Shown: piece by piece, positions 24,801 to 33,353 of the stretch | Position numbering within the stretch: position 1 is the first letter of the stretch | How the letters are laid out: each line of letters begins with the position of its first letter | Assembly (NCBI RefSeq): GCF_000426705.1 | Contig: NZ_KE384558.1 | Span: 192,866 to 256,865, forward strand | From: Spirochaeta cellobiosiphila DSM 17781 | GTDB taxonomy: Bacteria > Spirochaetota > Spirochaetia > DSM-17781 | Reading direction: 5' to 3' | DNA: 64,000 bases | The notes under the pieces: generated by a model | What the model saw: only the letters and a program-made list of their open reading frames with translations | Database searches by the model: none | Told to the model about the DNA's origin: nothing | Program-made: the position numbers and the translations under genes

Positions 24801-26282
24801 ATCTATCACGTATTAGTTATTGAGAATGATGTTGATGATCTATCCACAATAACAAATGTGATCAGTGATTATACAAAATATTTTCAAATCTGTGGCACTG
24901 GTCAAACTTGTTATGAATCTCCTGAACTATGTGCTGAGTTAAAACCGGATCTTATCATTATGAATCAGGATCTCCCAGGAATGAGCCGCATTGATCCCAT
25001 TGGTCAGATCAAAAATATTCTTCCCAAAACTGTTTTTATTTTACTAACATCCTCCGAAGAGGACATTACGAACATAAAGAATAAGCAGGAGAATATTTTT
25101 GCTCAATTGAGTAAACCCTTAAGAAAAGAAAATTTTCTTCAAACCATGGGACAGGTCAGTATCTATCTAAATGGTATAAGAGAATCGATCCGTATAGGTG
25201 TAAAAAAAGCTCAATTAGAATATGACAATCAAATATCAACAATACGTAAGATCTTAAGTAAAGCCCTGTGGTCCAATATTTCTGTAGATATGTGGAATCA
25301 GTTTAAAAAACTAACAGGAATCAATACTGACAAAGTCCAAATTCTTCTTGTCGGTTTCGAAAGAGACAAGGATATGGATAAGGAAAGGCTTTTTGCTTTG
25401 CTTAAAGATCTGGCTAGCCGAATGATGGCCTATGGTGCCTGTCCCTCTCTTCTGGTAGGACAAAGACTAATTTTTCTCCTTCCTGAGACTAACGATTCCT
25501 TAAGTGCAACAGAAAAGATTAAGGAAATAGCCGGTTCTGCACCCTATGAATGGATTATAACGGAAGGCAGATACTATAGCTATAAAGATATTAACCAAGC
25601 TTATCTGGAAGCCATTCGTCATTATAAGAATGATTCTCCCTGGTTTCCCTTTCAGGCTTGGTATCGGGATCAATTACGTTGTCTCCTTTCTCTTCTTCAA
25701 CAAGACTCATGGGAAAAGTTTGACCAATTCTTTGTTGATTTCCAGCAGAATATAAGGGAACGAGTTCCCTTTTCCCTATTTATCAATCATATGACCGAGT
25801 GCTATATCCTGATCTTTTCTTCTATGAGGTACTTTGATCCTTCCTATGATAGGGAATTAGTTAATCCAAGTGATGACATGGCGGTTATCCAAACTGAGGA
25901 TCAATGGGAACAATGGAATATCTATGGTTTAGAAATCATCCATGCCATGTGGCAGAATAATCGTAGTCTAAAGATAAGCAAACCCCTACGTAATGCTCTG
26001 GATTATATTGAAGCCAATTACACTTCCTCTATTTTTCTGGGAAAGGTGGCTGATGCCTGCCATATATCTTCTGGGTATTTAAGCCATTTGTTTTCAGAAC
26101 AATTGAATACAACCTTTGTGGATTATCTTAATAACTACCGTATTAATCGGGCTATTGATCTGATCAGAGATAAAAAGTTGACTATTAAAGAAGTGGCTTT
26201 TCAAATTGGTTATAAGGATCCGAATTACTTTAGTAGAATCTTTAAAAAACACAGAGGTATTAATCCCTCTGAATTGGTATAG
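24801..26282 (+). CDS. YesN-like AraC regulator with degenerate receiver domain; possible AUC start
   Basis: A reading frame of 493 codons. The receiver begins YHVLVIENDVDD, matching the usual YKILLVDDE strand, but no ATG, GTG or TTG precedes it in frame; the only codon in place is ATC at 24801, six nt after AGGGGG. The first standard start, GTG at 24858, would remove strand 1. The receiver also lacks the phospho-acceptor: PDLIIMNQDLPGM has Asn for Asp, and the acidic pair is Glu-Asn. The Lys (LSKPL) and Thr are kept. The AraC domain at the C-terminus is intact (FLGKVADACHISSGYLSHLF). It lies 150 nt upstream of a ChvE/Mms-type importer that it probably controls, without a partner kinase. Confidence 0.7.
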   Translation: MYHVLVIENDVDDLSTITNVISDYTKYFQICGTGQTCYESPELCAELKPDLIIMNQDLPGMSRIDPIGQIKNILPKTVFILLTSSEEDITNIKNKQENIFAQLSKPLRKENFLQTMGQVSIYLNGIRESIRIGVKKAQLEYDNQISTIRKILSKALWSNISVDMWNQFKKLTGINTDKVQILLVGFERDKDMDKERLFALLKDLASRMMAYGACPSLLVGQRLIFLLPETNDSLSATEKIKEIAGSAPYEWIITEGRYYSYKDINQAYLEAIRHYKNDSPWFPFQAWYRDQLRCLLSLLQQDSWEKFDQFFVDFQQNIRERVPFSLFINHMTECYILIFSSMRYFDPSYDRELVNPSDDMAVIQTEDQWEQWNIYGLEIIHAMWQNNRSLKISKPLRNALDYIEANYTSSIFLGKVADACHISSGYLSHLFSEQLNTTFVDYLNNYRINRAIDLIRDKKLTIKEVAFQIGYKDPNYFSRIFKKHRGINPSELV

Positions 26283-26432
26283 CACAATATTGATATCTAA
26301 TTTGTGCAGAATAATTAGGGAAAATACCAGGTATGCCTCATTATTGACAAGGAAATATCAGATAAATCCTGTATCGAGATAAGTCAGTCAGCAGGTACAA
26401 TTTAGTTATAACGAAAGTTAAGGAGTGGTTTA

Positions 26433-27530
26433 ATGAAAAAAATTCTACTAAGTTCTTTCTGTTTATCCTTGATTCTAACGGCTGGGATCTATGGAAATGG
26501 ACAAAATGAAGGAATGTTAGACATTGGTTTGGCTATGCCCGAAACTCATGTTGAAAGATGGCAGAACGATGGGGCATCCCTCGTTGAAGAAGCAACAGCC
26601 AAGGGATATAAAGCAGAAGTTGCCTTTGGTGATGCTGATCAAAGTAAACAAAATCAGCAAATACAGGACTTTATTACTAAAGGAGCGAAGCTTCTTGTTA
26701 TAGGATCTGTAAATGAAGGTGTAGGTTCTGTTGTTTCTGATGCGGCTAGAGAAGGAATCGAGGTTATTGCCTATGATAGACTTATCGTCAATTCAGCAGA
26801 CTATGATTATTATATAACCTTTGATAACTTCAAGGTTGGTCAATTCCAGGGAAAAGGAATTGTAGAAGGTCTTAAATTAGACAGTGCTACTCAAACTAAG
26901 TACATCACATTATTTGCCGGTTCACCAACTGACAATAATGCTAATTTCTTCTTTGATGGAGCAATGTCTGTTCTTAAACCTTATATCGAAAGCGGTGTTT
27001 TAAAGGTCGTTGGTCCAGCACCAATGTCTTCCATGGATAAGAGCAATTTTACCAAAATAGCTACAGAAAACTGGAGAGCTGATGTTGCAAAAGCTCGCAT
27101 GGAAAACCTTCTTAATAATGATGCCAAAGATGTTGTTCTTGATGCTGTTCTAGCACCTAACGATACCCTGGCTCGAGCCATTATTGAAGCTTGTATGACT
27201 GATGCTAAATATGACAGCACAGAAAAACTTCCTGTTGTTACTGGACAAGATGGAGAAGTGGCTTCTGTTAAGTACATCCGTGATGGAAAACAATATATGA
27301 CTGTTTTCAAAGACACACGACAACTTGCCAAAGCAGCTATCTTATTGGCTGACGCTATCATTAAAGATCAAACGCCTAATATCCCAGGTGCCCGTATGGA
27401 TACTACTTCCTACAACACTGGTAAAAAGGTCGTTAAATCTTTTCTTCTTGAACCAATAATGGTTACCAAGGACAACTACAAGAAAGTTTTTATTGACTCT
27501 GGTTACTATAGCGCAGACGAACTCCAGTAA
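26433..27530 (+). CDS. chvE: ChvE-like multiple-monosaccharide-binding periplasmic protein
   Basis: A 365-aa type I binding protein. The signal peptide ends at IYG and the mature N-terminus is NGQNEG, a variant of the NGQKE motif shared with YtfQ and PstS in this window. Family motifs include IGLAMPETHVERWQNDGASL, AKLLVIGSVNEG, IAYDRLIVN and VVTGQDGEVASVKYI. It matches the ChvE/MmsE group that binds arabinose, glucose, galactose or xylose. It feeds the ATPase and permease encoded just downstream. Its ribosome site is AAGGAG. Confidence 0.87.
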   Translation: MKKILLSSFCLSLILTAGIYGNGQNEGMLDIGLAMPETHVERWQNDGASLVEEATAKGYKAEVAFGDADQSKQNQQIQDFITKGAKLLVIGSVNEGVGSVVSDAAREGIEVIAYDRLIVNSADYDYYITFDNFKVGQFQGKGIVEGLKLDSATQTKYITLFAGSPTDNNANFFFDGAMSVLKPYIESGVLKVVGPAPMSSMDKSNFTKIATENWRADVAKARMENLLNNDAKDVVLDAVLAPNDTLARAIIEACMTDAKYDSTEKLPVVTGQDGEVASVKYIRDGKQYMTVFKDTRQLAKAAILLADAIIKDQTPNIPGARMDTTSYNTGKKVVKSFLLEPIMVTKDNYKKVFIDSGYYSADELQ

Positions 27531-27553
27531 AAAGTTCATTGATTAACAGATAA

Positions 27554-27584
27554 ATACAGAACTGCTGTCACGGCAGTTCTGTAT
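27554..27584 (+). terminator. Intercistronic hairpin after the ChvE-like gene
   Basis: A 12-bp stem (AATACAGAACTGC... pairing from ATACAGAACTGC with GCAGTTCTGTAT) with short loop, 24 nt after the stop. There is no U-run, so it is likely a stabilising or attenuating element between binding protein and ATPase. Confidence 0.6.
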
Positions 27585-27609
27585 AGCTAAGCAGAATAGG
27601 ACGTTAAAT

Positions 27610-29136
27610 ATGAGTGACTATATACTTCATGTGGATAACCTAACCAAATCCTTTCCCGGAGTAAAAGCCTTAGATCAAGTTAATTTTCGTATAAAGAAGG
27701 GAGAAATCCATTGTCTATGCGGTGAAAATGGTGCTGGTAAATCAACTTTGATGAATATCATCAGTGGTGTCTATCCCCATGGTTCCTATGATGGAAAGGT
27801 CTTTTACAAAGGTAAAGAAGTAGCCTACAAGAGCGTAAAAGATAGTGAACGGGATAAGTTAGCCATCATTCATCAGGAACTAGCTTTGAGTCCCTATCTT
27901 TCTATATTCGAAAATATATTTCTTGGACATATCCAAAGTTCTTTTGGTGTTATTAATTGGGATAAGCTGATCTTAGAATCCAGACCCTATCTCGAACGGG
28001 TTGGTTTAAAGGAAAATCCTGAAACTATTGTCAGCAAGATAGGTGTCGGTAAACAGCAAATGGTAGAGATTGCCAGAGCTTTGTCCAAACAAGTGGAACT
28101 GCTTATTCTGGATGAGCCAACATCCTCTCTTAATGATGATGAGAGTGATAAACTCTTAGACTTGATGTTGGATTTAAAAAGGGAAGGAATAACTTGTATC
28201 ATGATTTCCCATAAACTAAATGAAATCATGAAGGTAGCTGATACCATTACCATACTAAGAGATGGCAAATCCATCTGTTCCTATGATATGGCCACTCAAG
28301 AAGTGACAGAAGACCTTATTATTCAAGGAATGGTAGGACGGGATCTCACCCATCGCTATCCTCCAAAGACAGCCAAAATCACAGATACCATAATGGAAGT
28401 GAAGGACTGGTCTGTCTATCATCCGGAATATCCAGATCGAAAAGTAGTTAATAAAGCTAATTTTCATCTACGAAGAGGAGAAATCCTTGCCTTTTGTGGG
28501 CCTATGGGAGCTGGTCGAACAGAACTCATGATGAGTCTTTTTGGCAGAGCTTATGGTTCTTCCTGTGAGGGGGAACTCTTTATCGAGGGGGAATCTAAAC
28601 ATTTCCATACCCCCAAAGACGCCATAGCCCATGGTTTGGGTTATGTATCCGAAGATAGAAAAGAGTTGGGATTAATCCTTATTCAGGATATCAAAACCAA
28701 TATTAGTAATTCCAGTTTACGACGTTTATCCCAACTGGGAATCGTAAATAAGTCAAAAGAAATCAAAGAAGCAAAAAGATTTAAAGATGCGCTTAACATC
28801 AAAACCCCTAGTATTGCCCAATTAGTGAAAAACCTAAGTGGTGGTAATCAACAAAAAGTGGTTCTAAGCCGTTGTCTATTGGCAGAACCTTCTATCTTTA
28901 TCGTCGATGAACCAACAAGAGGTATCGATGTGGGAGCCAAATATGAGATCTACACCATTCTCAATGAACTAGCTGAACAAGGAAAGAGCATCATTATGAT
29001 ATCTTCCGAATTACCAGAAGCTCTAGGAATGGCAGACCGTATTTATGTCATGAATGAAGGTGTCATTAAAGGAGAATTATCACGTTCCGAAGCCACCCAG
29101 GAAGGCATCATGCAAATGGCTTTAAGAAGGAATTAG
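27610..29136 (+). CDS. mmsA: Multiple-monosaccharide ABC transporter ATPase, MmsA/GguA-like
   Basis: A 508-aa tandem ATPase. Domain 1: Walker A GENGAGKST, VGKQQMVEIARALSK as signature region, Walker B LLILDEPTSSLND. Domain 2: degenerate Walker A GPMGAGRTEL, signature LSGGNQQKVVLSR, and Walker B IFIVDEPTRGIDVGAK. The order binding protein-ATPase-permease, and the lengths, match GguA/XylG-type importers. The ATPase stop is 9 nt before the permease start. It supplies energy for monosaccharide uptake from the cytoplasmic side. Confidence 0.9.
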   Translation: MSDYILHVDNLTKSFPGVKALDQVNFRIKKGEIHCLCGENGAGKSTLMNIISGVYPHGSYDGKVFYKGKEVAYKSVKDSERDKLAIIHQELALSPYLSIFENIFLGHIQSSFGVINWDKLILESRPYLERVGLKENPETIVSKIGVGKQQMVEIARALSKQVELLILDEPTSSLNDDESDKLLDLMLDLKREGITCIMISHKLNEIMKVADTITILRDGKSICSYDMATQEVTEDLIIQGMVGRDLTHRYPPKTAKITDTIMEVKDWSVYHPEYPDRKVVNKANFHLRRGEILAFCGPMGAGRTELMMSLFGRAYGSSCEGELFIEGESKHFHTPKDAIAHGLGYVSEDRKELGLILIQDIKTNISNSSLRRLSQLGIVNKSKEIKEAKRFKDALNIKTPSIAQLVKNLSGGNQQKVVLSRCLLAEPSIFIVDEPTRGIDVGAKYEIYTILNELAEQGKSIIMISSELPEALGMADRIYVMNEGVIKGELSRSEATQEGIMQMALRRN

Positions 29137-29145
29137 GAGAATAAT

Positions 29146-30336
29146 ATGTCTGATAACAAAGAAATGCAAATATCCTTCAAACAGATCGTGAAGGCTAATC
29201 TACGTAATTACTCAATGTTCATTATGCTGGCTGTTATCGTTATCGGCTTTGCTCTATTGACGAACTCAGTCAATATTAATGCCCGTAATATAACAAATAT
29301 CTTTATACAAAACAGTTATATTCTTGTATTAGCTGTAGGAATGGTCCTCGTTATCATTCTGGGAAACATTGATTTATCTGTTGGTTCTGTAGCTGCTATA
29401 ACAGGCGCTTTGGGAGCCATGATCTATAACACGGGTATAGGAATTGTTTTTACCATCCTTTTAACCATGATTATTGGTGCTGGAATTGGATGCTTTCAAG
29501 GAGTTTTTATTGCCTATGTTAAAATACCGGCTTTTATTGTAACCCTTGCTGGTATGCTCTTGTTCCGGGGGCTTACCTATATCGTGACCAATGTTACTCC
29601 CATATCCTTAAGGGATGATCATTTTCGTGATATTGCATCCGGTTCAATATCTCCTTCCTTTCTTCAGGTTGGAGGGCTTCACTTATTACCTCTCTTATTA
29701 GGATTACTTTTACTCGTTGTTTATATTGTCTACGCCTATCGTGATCGTGTTAAGAAAAAGAATAATCAATTTCAAATACTGCCTATAGGGTATTTTATTT
29801 TCAAGATGGCTATCTTGAGTTCTGTTGTCCTTTTATTGTGTTTGAAATTTGCCCAATACAGGGGACTCCCCACTGTCTTTGTTGTGTTAGCTATCACAGT
29901 GGGAATCTTTGTCTTTGTGACAAATAATACCATCTTTGGACGGTATGTCTATGCTGTTGGAGGTAATGCTCGATCGGCAAAGTTGTCCGGGATTAATTCA
30001 GAACAGGTTATCTTCTTTGTTCATGTGATCATGGGGGCCTTGGCTGGATTATCTGGAATCGTCTTCACTGCTTATATGAACTCAGCCCTTCCTCAAGCGG
30101 GTAACTTATTCGAACTTGATGCTATCGCCGCCTGTTTTATTGGAGGTGCTTCTGCTTCTGGAGGAATAGGAACTATCATTGGTGCCATAACAGGAGGGCT
30201 TGTCATGGGAGTCATAAACAATGGTATGTCTCTTATGAATATTGGAGCTGATTGGCAATACGTTGTTAAGGCTTCTGTTCTTTTATTAGCCGTTTGTTAT
30301 GATATCTATACTCGTAAGAAATCCGGTATTGTTTAA
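29146..30336 (+). CDS. mmsB: Multiple-monosaccharide ABC transporter permease, MmsB/GguB-like
   Basis: A 396-aa membrane protein of the XylH/GguB class with about 10 helices. Typical segments: GMVLVIILGNIDLSVGSVAA, FIVTLAGMLLFRGLTY, YAVGGNARSAKLSGINSEQV and AIAACFIGGASASGGIGTI. The extra central region (residues 190-240) is longer than in RbsC, as expected for GguB/XylH proteins. It probably works as a homodimer since no second permease gene follows. The operon ends at a strong terminator 16 nt downstream. Confidence 0.88.
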   Translation: MSDNKEMQISFKQIVKANLRNYSMFIMLAVIVIGFALLTNSVNINARNITNIFIQNSYILVLAVGMVLVIILGNIDLSVGSVAAITGALGAMIYNTGIGIVFTILLTMIIGAGIGCFQGVFIAYVKIPAFIVTLAGMLLFRGLTYIVTNVTPISLRDDHFRDIASGSISPSFLQVGGLHLLPLLLGLLLLVVYIVYAYRDRVKKKNNQFQILPIGYFIFKMAILSSVVLLLCLKFAQYRGLPTVFVVLAITVGIFVFVTNNTIFGRYVYAVGGNARSAKLSGINSEQVIFFVHVIMGALAGLSGIVFTAYMNSALPQAGNLFELDAIAACFIGGASASGGIGTIIGAITGGLVMGVINNGMSLMNIGADWQYVVKASVLLLAVCYDIYTRKKSGIV

Positions 30337-30352
30337 TATTCATTAAATACAG

Positions 30353-30386
30353 CAAACGTACATTTTTATTAATGTGCGTTTGTTTT
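30353..30386 (+). terminator. Rho-independent terminator after the Mms-type importer operon
   Basis: An 11-bp stem (CAAACGTACAT / ATGTGCGTTTG, one G-T pair) followed by TTTT. It ends the plus-strand operon and may also serve the convergent ketopantoate reductase gene. Confidence 0.75.
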
Positions 30387-30398
30387 ATAACATCTCAG

Positions 30399-31337
30399 CT
30401 ATTCCTGGTTTTCTTGTTTTGAGTATCCTGATTCTATTACTTTGATGATTTTGTAGATCGTACTATTAACAGGAGTGGGAATGGATAATTCTTTTCCCAT
30501 ACGAATAATCTTGCCTGCAAACATGTCCACTTCACTCATACGTCTGGCCTTTCTGTCTTGTAGCATGGATGTTTGTCCGTCTGGTGCCAGGGTGACTAAC
30601 ATTTTGTTCCAGGATTGAATATCTTCTGTCGTCAAATCTATCTTAAATGCCTGGGCCAGTTCTATAACTTCTCCCATAAGAGCTTTCATTAAATCCTGTG
30701 CATCTTTGTTCTGCTGGAATACTCCATAAGGTGCATCTAATACAAAGGAGGCTTGATTGATTCCTACATTTACCATGAACTTCCACCACATTTGTCTCAT
30801 CATATCTGTAGGTGTTGTGTAGCTGATCTCAGCTTTGTCGAGAACTGCCTGGACTGCTTGAACACGAGGACTGAGATTGGTGTTATCCTTCTCCCCAAAG
30901 GTAATCTTTCCTGCATTAGAATAACGGGTTTTATTTCCTTCTCTTACCGCATCTATGGCTACAGAGATTCCATAGAGAACCTTATCCGCTTCATAGATAT
31001 CTGCGATCTGGTTTTCGCTGTCCAGTCCATTCATAAGAGACAAGAATATAGTGGTTGGACCTACTATGTTGTTCAACATAGGAAGAGCCTCAGGAAGTTG
31101 ATAATCTTTTAGAGCAATTAGAATGAGGTCATATACTTCGTTTGTTTCTTCTGGATCAATGACTGGAAGTTTGAATGTTACATCATTAACAATAAGCCCC
31201 TCTTTAGTCAGGCGATCCTTACGTTTTCCCTGTGCCAGAAGTACGGTCTGAATATCATTAACCTTCGACAACTGACTAGCATAATAGGATCCTATGGCTC
31301 CTGCACCCAGGACGGCGACTTTGGTTATTTCAAACAT
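30399..31337 (-). CDS. panE: 2-dehydropantoate 2-reductase (ketopantoate reductase) family
   Basis: A 312-aa cytoplasmic oxidoreductase. The N-terminal Rossmann domain has VLGAGAIGSYYASQLSK (GxGxxG), and the family motif LMNGLDSENQIAD follows. The C-terminal helical ApbA_C domain has WWKFMVNVGINQASFVLD with the catalytic-type Lys and Asn. It would reduce ketopantoate with NADPH in coenzyme A synthesis, although the family also contains other 2-keto-acid reductases. It stands alone on the minus strand. Confidence 0.85.
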   Translation of the reverse strand: MFEITKVAVLGAGAIGSYYASQLSKVNDIQTVLLAQGKRKDRLTKEGLIVNDVTFKLPVIDPEETNEVYDLILIALKDYQLPEALPMLNNIVGPTTIFLSLMNGLDSENQIADIYEADKVLYGISVAIDAVREGNKTRYSNAGKITFGEKDNTNLSPRVQAVQAVLDKAEISYTTPTDMMRQMWWKFMVNVGINQASFVLDAPYGVFQQNKDAQDLMKALMGEVIELAQAFKIDLTTEDIQSWNKMLVTLAPDGQTSMLQDRKARRMSEVDMFAGKIIRMGKELSIPTPVNSTIYKIIKVIESGYSKQENQE

Positions 31338-31437
31338 ACTTTACCTCTGGATATATGATGATTGCTTATAGATATTTAGTCAAATATATTCTCTTTTCCT
31401 GATTTTTTATATATAAAGAATTTATATTAAATCTTTA

Positions 31438-32517
31438 ATGAGTAAGGAAAAAATGGATAACAAATTCTATTCAGACGACAGTCCCGAATACAGAATAGCC
31501 TCTTTTGTCAAAGACTGGTATTCCTGCTGGGGCAGTGTGGACCAAGTTCACGATGATGATTTTGATTTTGATCATTGGAATGATATGGTTCAGGATGTGG
31601 AAGGTAAACATTTTGTGCCTGGGTGTTTATCCGGGACAAGAAATTCCTTTAGTTCGATTCCGGACTTTGATCCCTCCACAGAGGAGATTATTTCTGTACA
31701 AGCTAGTCAAGGCTATGCTGTCATTGTCTCCAAAATAGCTAAACAAGCGATGGATGAATATCATGTCTATGATGTTATTCAACAAGGGGATGGTTCATGG
31801 CTTATTAAGAAGATCATAACCCTCTTGGATCCTCCCGAAGAGCTAGTTATTGCTCCTACTGAAGTAGATAAGATCTTAGCCTTAGCCTCTGAAAGTGCTT
31901 CTCTCCAATTATTGGATGATAAGTTGGAATTAGATGAGAATCTTCTCTTCAAGAAGGGACGTAAAATCCTGTCTTCTGATATCGATGATGAGACTCCTGA
32001 GATCAGTTTTATCGGTAATTTCCATACTCCATCAGGCATCTTGGGTATTATGGACTTTGGGGATAGTATCTATGAGTTTGAGCCTTTGGAACATAGGGTC
32101 AAGCCTGGCCATTATAAGGTTGAAGCTGTTATGGCAGACCAAAGAGTGGGAGGAATACGAATTCTTTTCAAAGATGATAAGAAAGCTGTTAAGTGGTATT
32201 CAGCCAAGACTCCCAAGGGCAACGGGATCTATGGGGTAGATGCAGGGAATCTAGCTATCTTTGATGTAAGTTCCCTGACCCAATTGAATAACCTTAAGAA
32301 AGAAAGACTTTTTACTCAATGGTCTACTTCAGAAGGGAATCCGCAGCTTCTTAATATTCATGCTCATAACGATGGTATTATTACTTCAAGTGGTTATGGA
32401 GATGGTGCTTATCCTGCTTTTTGGGGTGTCGATGAGAATGATAATATAGTATCCCTTTATATAGACTTTCTCGTTCTCGTCAAAGAACGTAAAGACGGCA
32501 TACTAATTACGATATAA
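31438..32517 (+). CDS. DUF4241-like protein with N-terminal NTF2-like region
   Basis: A 359-aa soluble protein. The first ~110 residues (SPEYRIASFVKDWYSCWGSV...) look like an NTF2-type fold. The C-terminal ~190 residues carry the DUF4241 pattern: GIYGVDAGNLAIFDVSSLTQ and TSSGYGDGAYPAFWGVDENDN. DUF4241 occurs in bacterial toxin-immunity proteins, but no toxin gene is adjacent. A second start at 31453 (AAGGA 5 nt upstream) is equally likely. Its end overlaps the U-tract of the convergent pstB terminator. Confidence 0.65.
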   Translation: MSKEKMDNKFYSDDSPEYRIASFVKDWYSCWGSVDQVHDDDFDFDHWNDMVQDVEGKHFVPGCLSGTRNSFSSIPDFDPSTEEIISVQASQGYAVIVSKIAKQAMDEYHVYDVIQQGDGSWLIKKIITLLDPPEELVIAPTEVDKILALASESASLQLLDDKLELDENLLFKKGRKILSSDIDDETPEISFIGNFHTPSGILGIMDFGDSIYEFEPLEHRVKPGHYKVEAVMADQRVGGIRILFKDDKKAVKWYSAKTPKGNGIYGVDAGNLAIFDVSSLTQLNNLKKERLFTQWSTSEGNPQLLNIHAHNDGIITSSGYGDGAYPAFWGVDENDNIVSLYIDFLVLVKERKDGILITI

Positions 32518-32556
32518 AAAAATAGCCATTCTCAAAGTATTTACTGAGAATGGCTA
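32516..32556 (-). terminator. Rho-independent terminator of the pst operon
   Basis: A 12-bp perfect stem (TAGCCATTCTCA / TGAGAATGGCTA) with 10-nt loop. On the minus strand it is followed by a run of seven U, about 20 nt after the pstB stop. Confidence 0.85.
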
Positions 32557-32575
32557 CCACTGCTAATTGTAAATA

Positions 32576-33334
32576 TCAGCCGAATTTACCAGATATATAC
32601 TCTTCTGTTTTCGCGCTTTCCGGTTTGAGGAATATCTTGTCTGTTTCTCCAAATTCTTCAATCTGACCATGAAGGAAAAAAGCCGTCTTATCAGAGATAC
32701 GACCTGCTTGATGCATATTGTGTGTAACAATGACAATAGTGTATTTTTCTTTCAACTCATGAATAAGATCTTCAATACGGGAAGTGGAGATGGGATCAAG
32801 AGCAGATGTTGGCTCATCCATAAGTACAACTTCCGGTTCTACTGCTAATACTCTGGCTATGCAGAGGCGTTGTTGCTGGCCACCTGATAATCCTAAAGCC
32901 GGTTTATGAAGTCTGTCTTTGACTTCATTAAAAAGAGAAGCCTGTTGTAAACTTTTTTCTACGATCTCATTAAGTTTTTGTTTGTTTTTAATACCATGAG
33001 TTCGAGGGCCGTAGGCAATGTTATCAAAGATAGACATGGGGAAGGGATTTGGCTTTTGAAAAACCATACCTACCTTCTTGCGAAGTTCTATGATATCCCA
33101 TTCTGAATAGATGTTTTTATCATCATAGTTGATTAATCCTTCAATGGTTACTCCATCAATAAGATCATTCATGCGATTAAGAGTTCTGAGAAAGGTTGAT
33201 TTTCCACAACCTGAAGGACCGATAAGAGCGGTCACTTCTTTGGTTTTTATGTCCATATCAATATTATGAAGAGCTTGGAATTCTCCATAATATAAGTTCA
33301 GGTCTTTGACTTCGATAGTATTTAAGGTTTCCAT
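32576..33334 (-). CDS. pstB: Phosphate ABC transporter ATP-binding protein
   Basis: A 252-aa ATPase. Walker [10 protein letters not shown] with the following [10 protein letters not shown] of PstB, Q-loop [19 protein letters not shown], signature [16 protein letters not shown], Walker [13 protein letters not shown] and switch His in [12 protein letters not shown]. Full length for the family. It powers high-affinity phosphate import by PstC/PstA. Last gene of the pst transcript. Confidence 0.96.
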   Translation of the reverse strand: METLNTIEVKDLNLYYGEFQALHNIDMDIKTKEVTALIGPSGCGKSTFLRTLNRMNDLIDGVTIEGLINYDDKNIYSEWDIIELRKKVGMVFQKPNPFPMSIFDNIAYGPRTHGIKNKQKLNEIVEKSLQQASLFNEVKDRLHKPALGLSGGQQQRLCIARVLAVEPEVVLMDEPTSALDPISTSRIEDLIHELKEKYTIVIVTHNMHQAGRISDKTAFFLHGQIEEFGETDKIFLKPESAKTEEYISGKFG

Positions 33335-33353
33335 ATAATCAATTACTCCTTGG

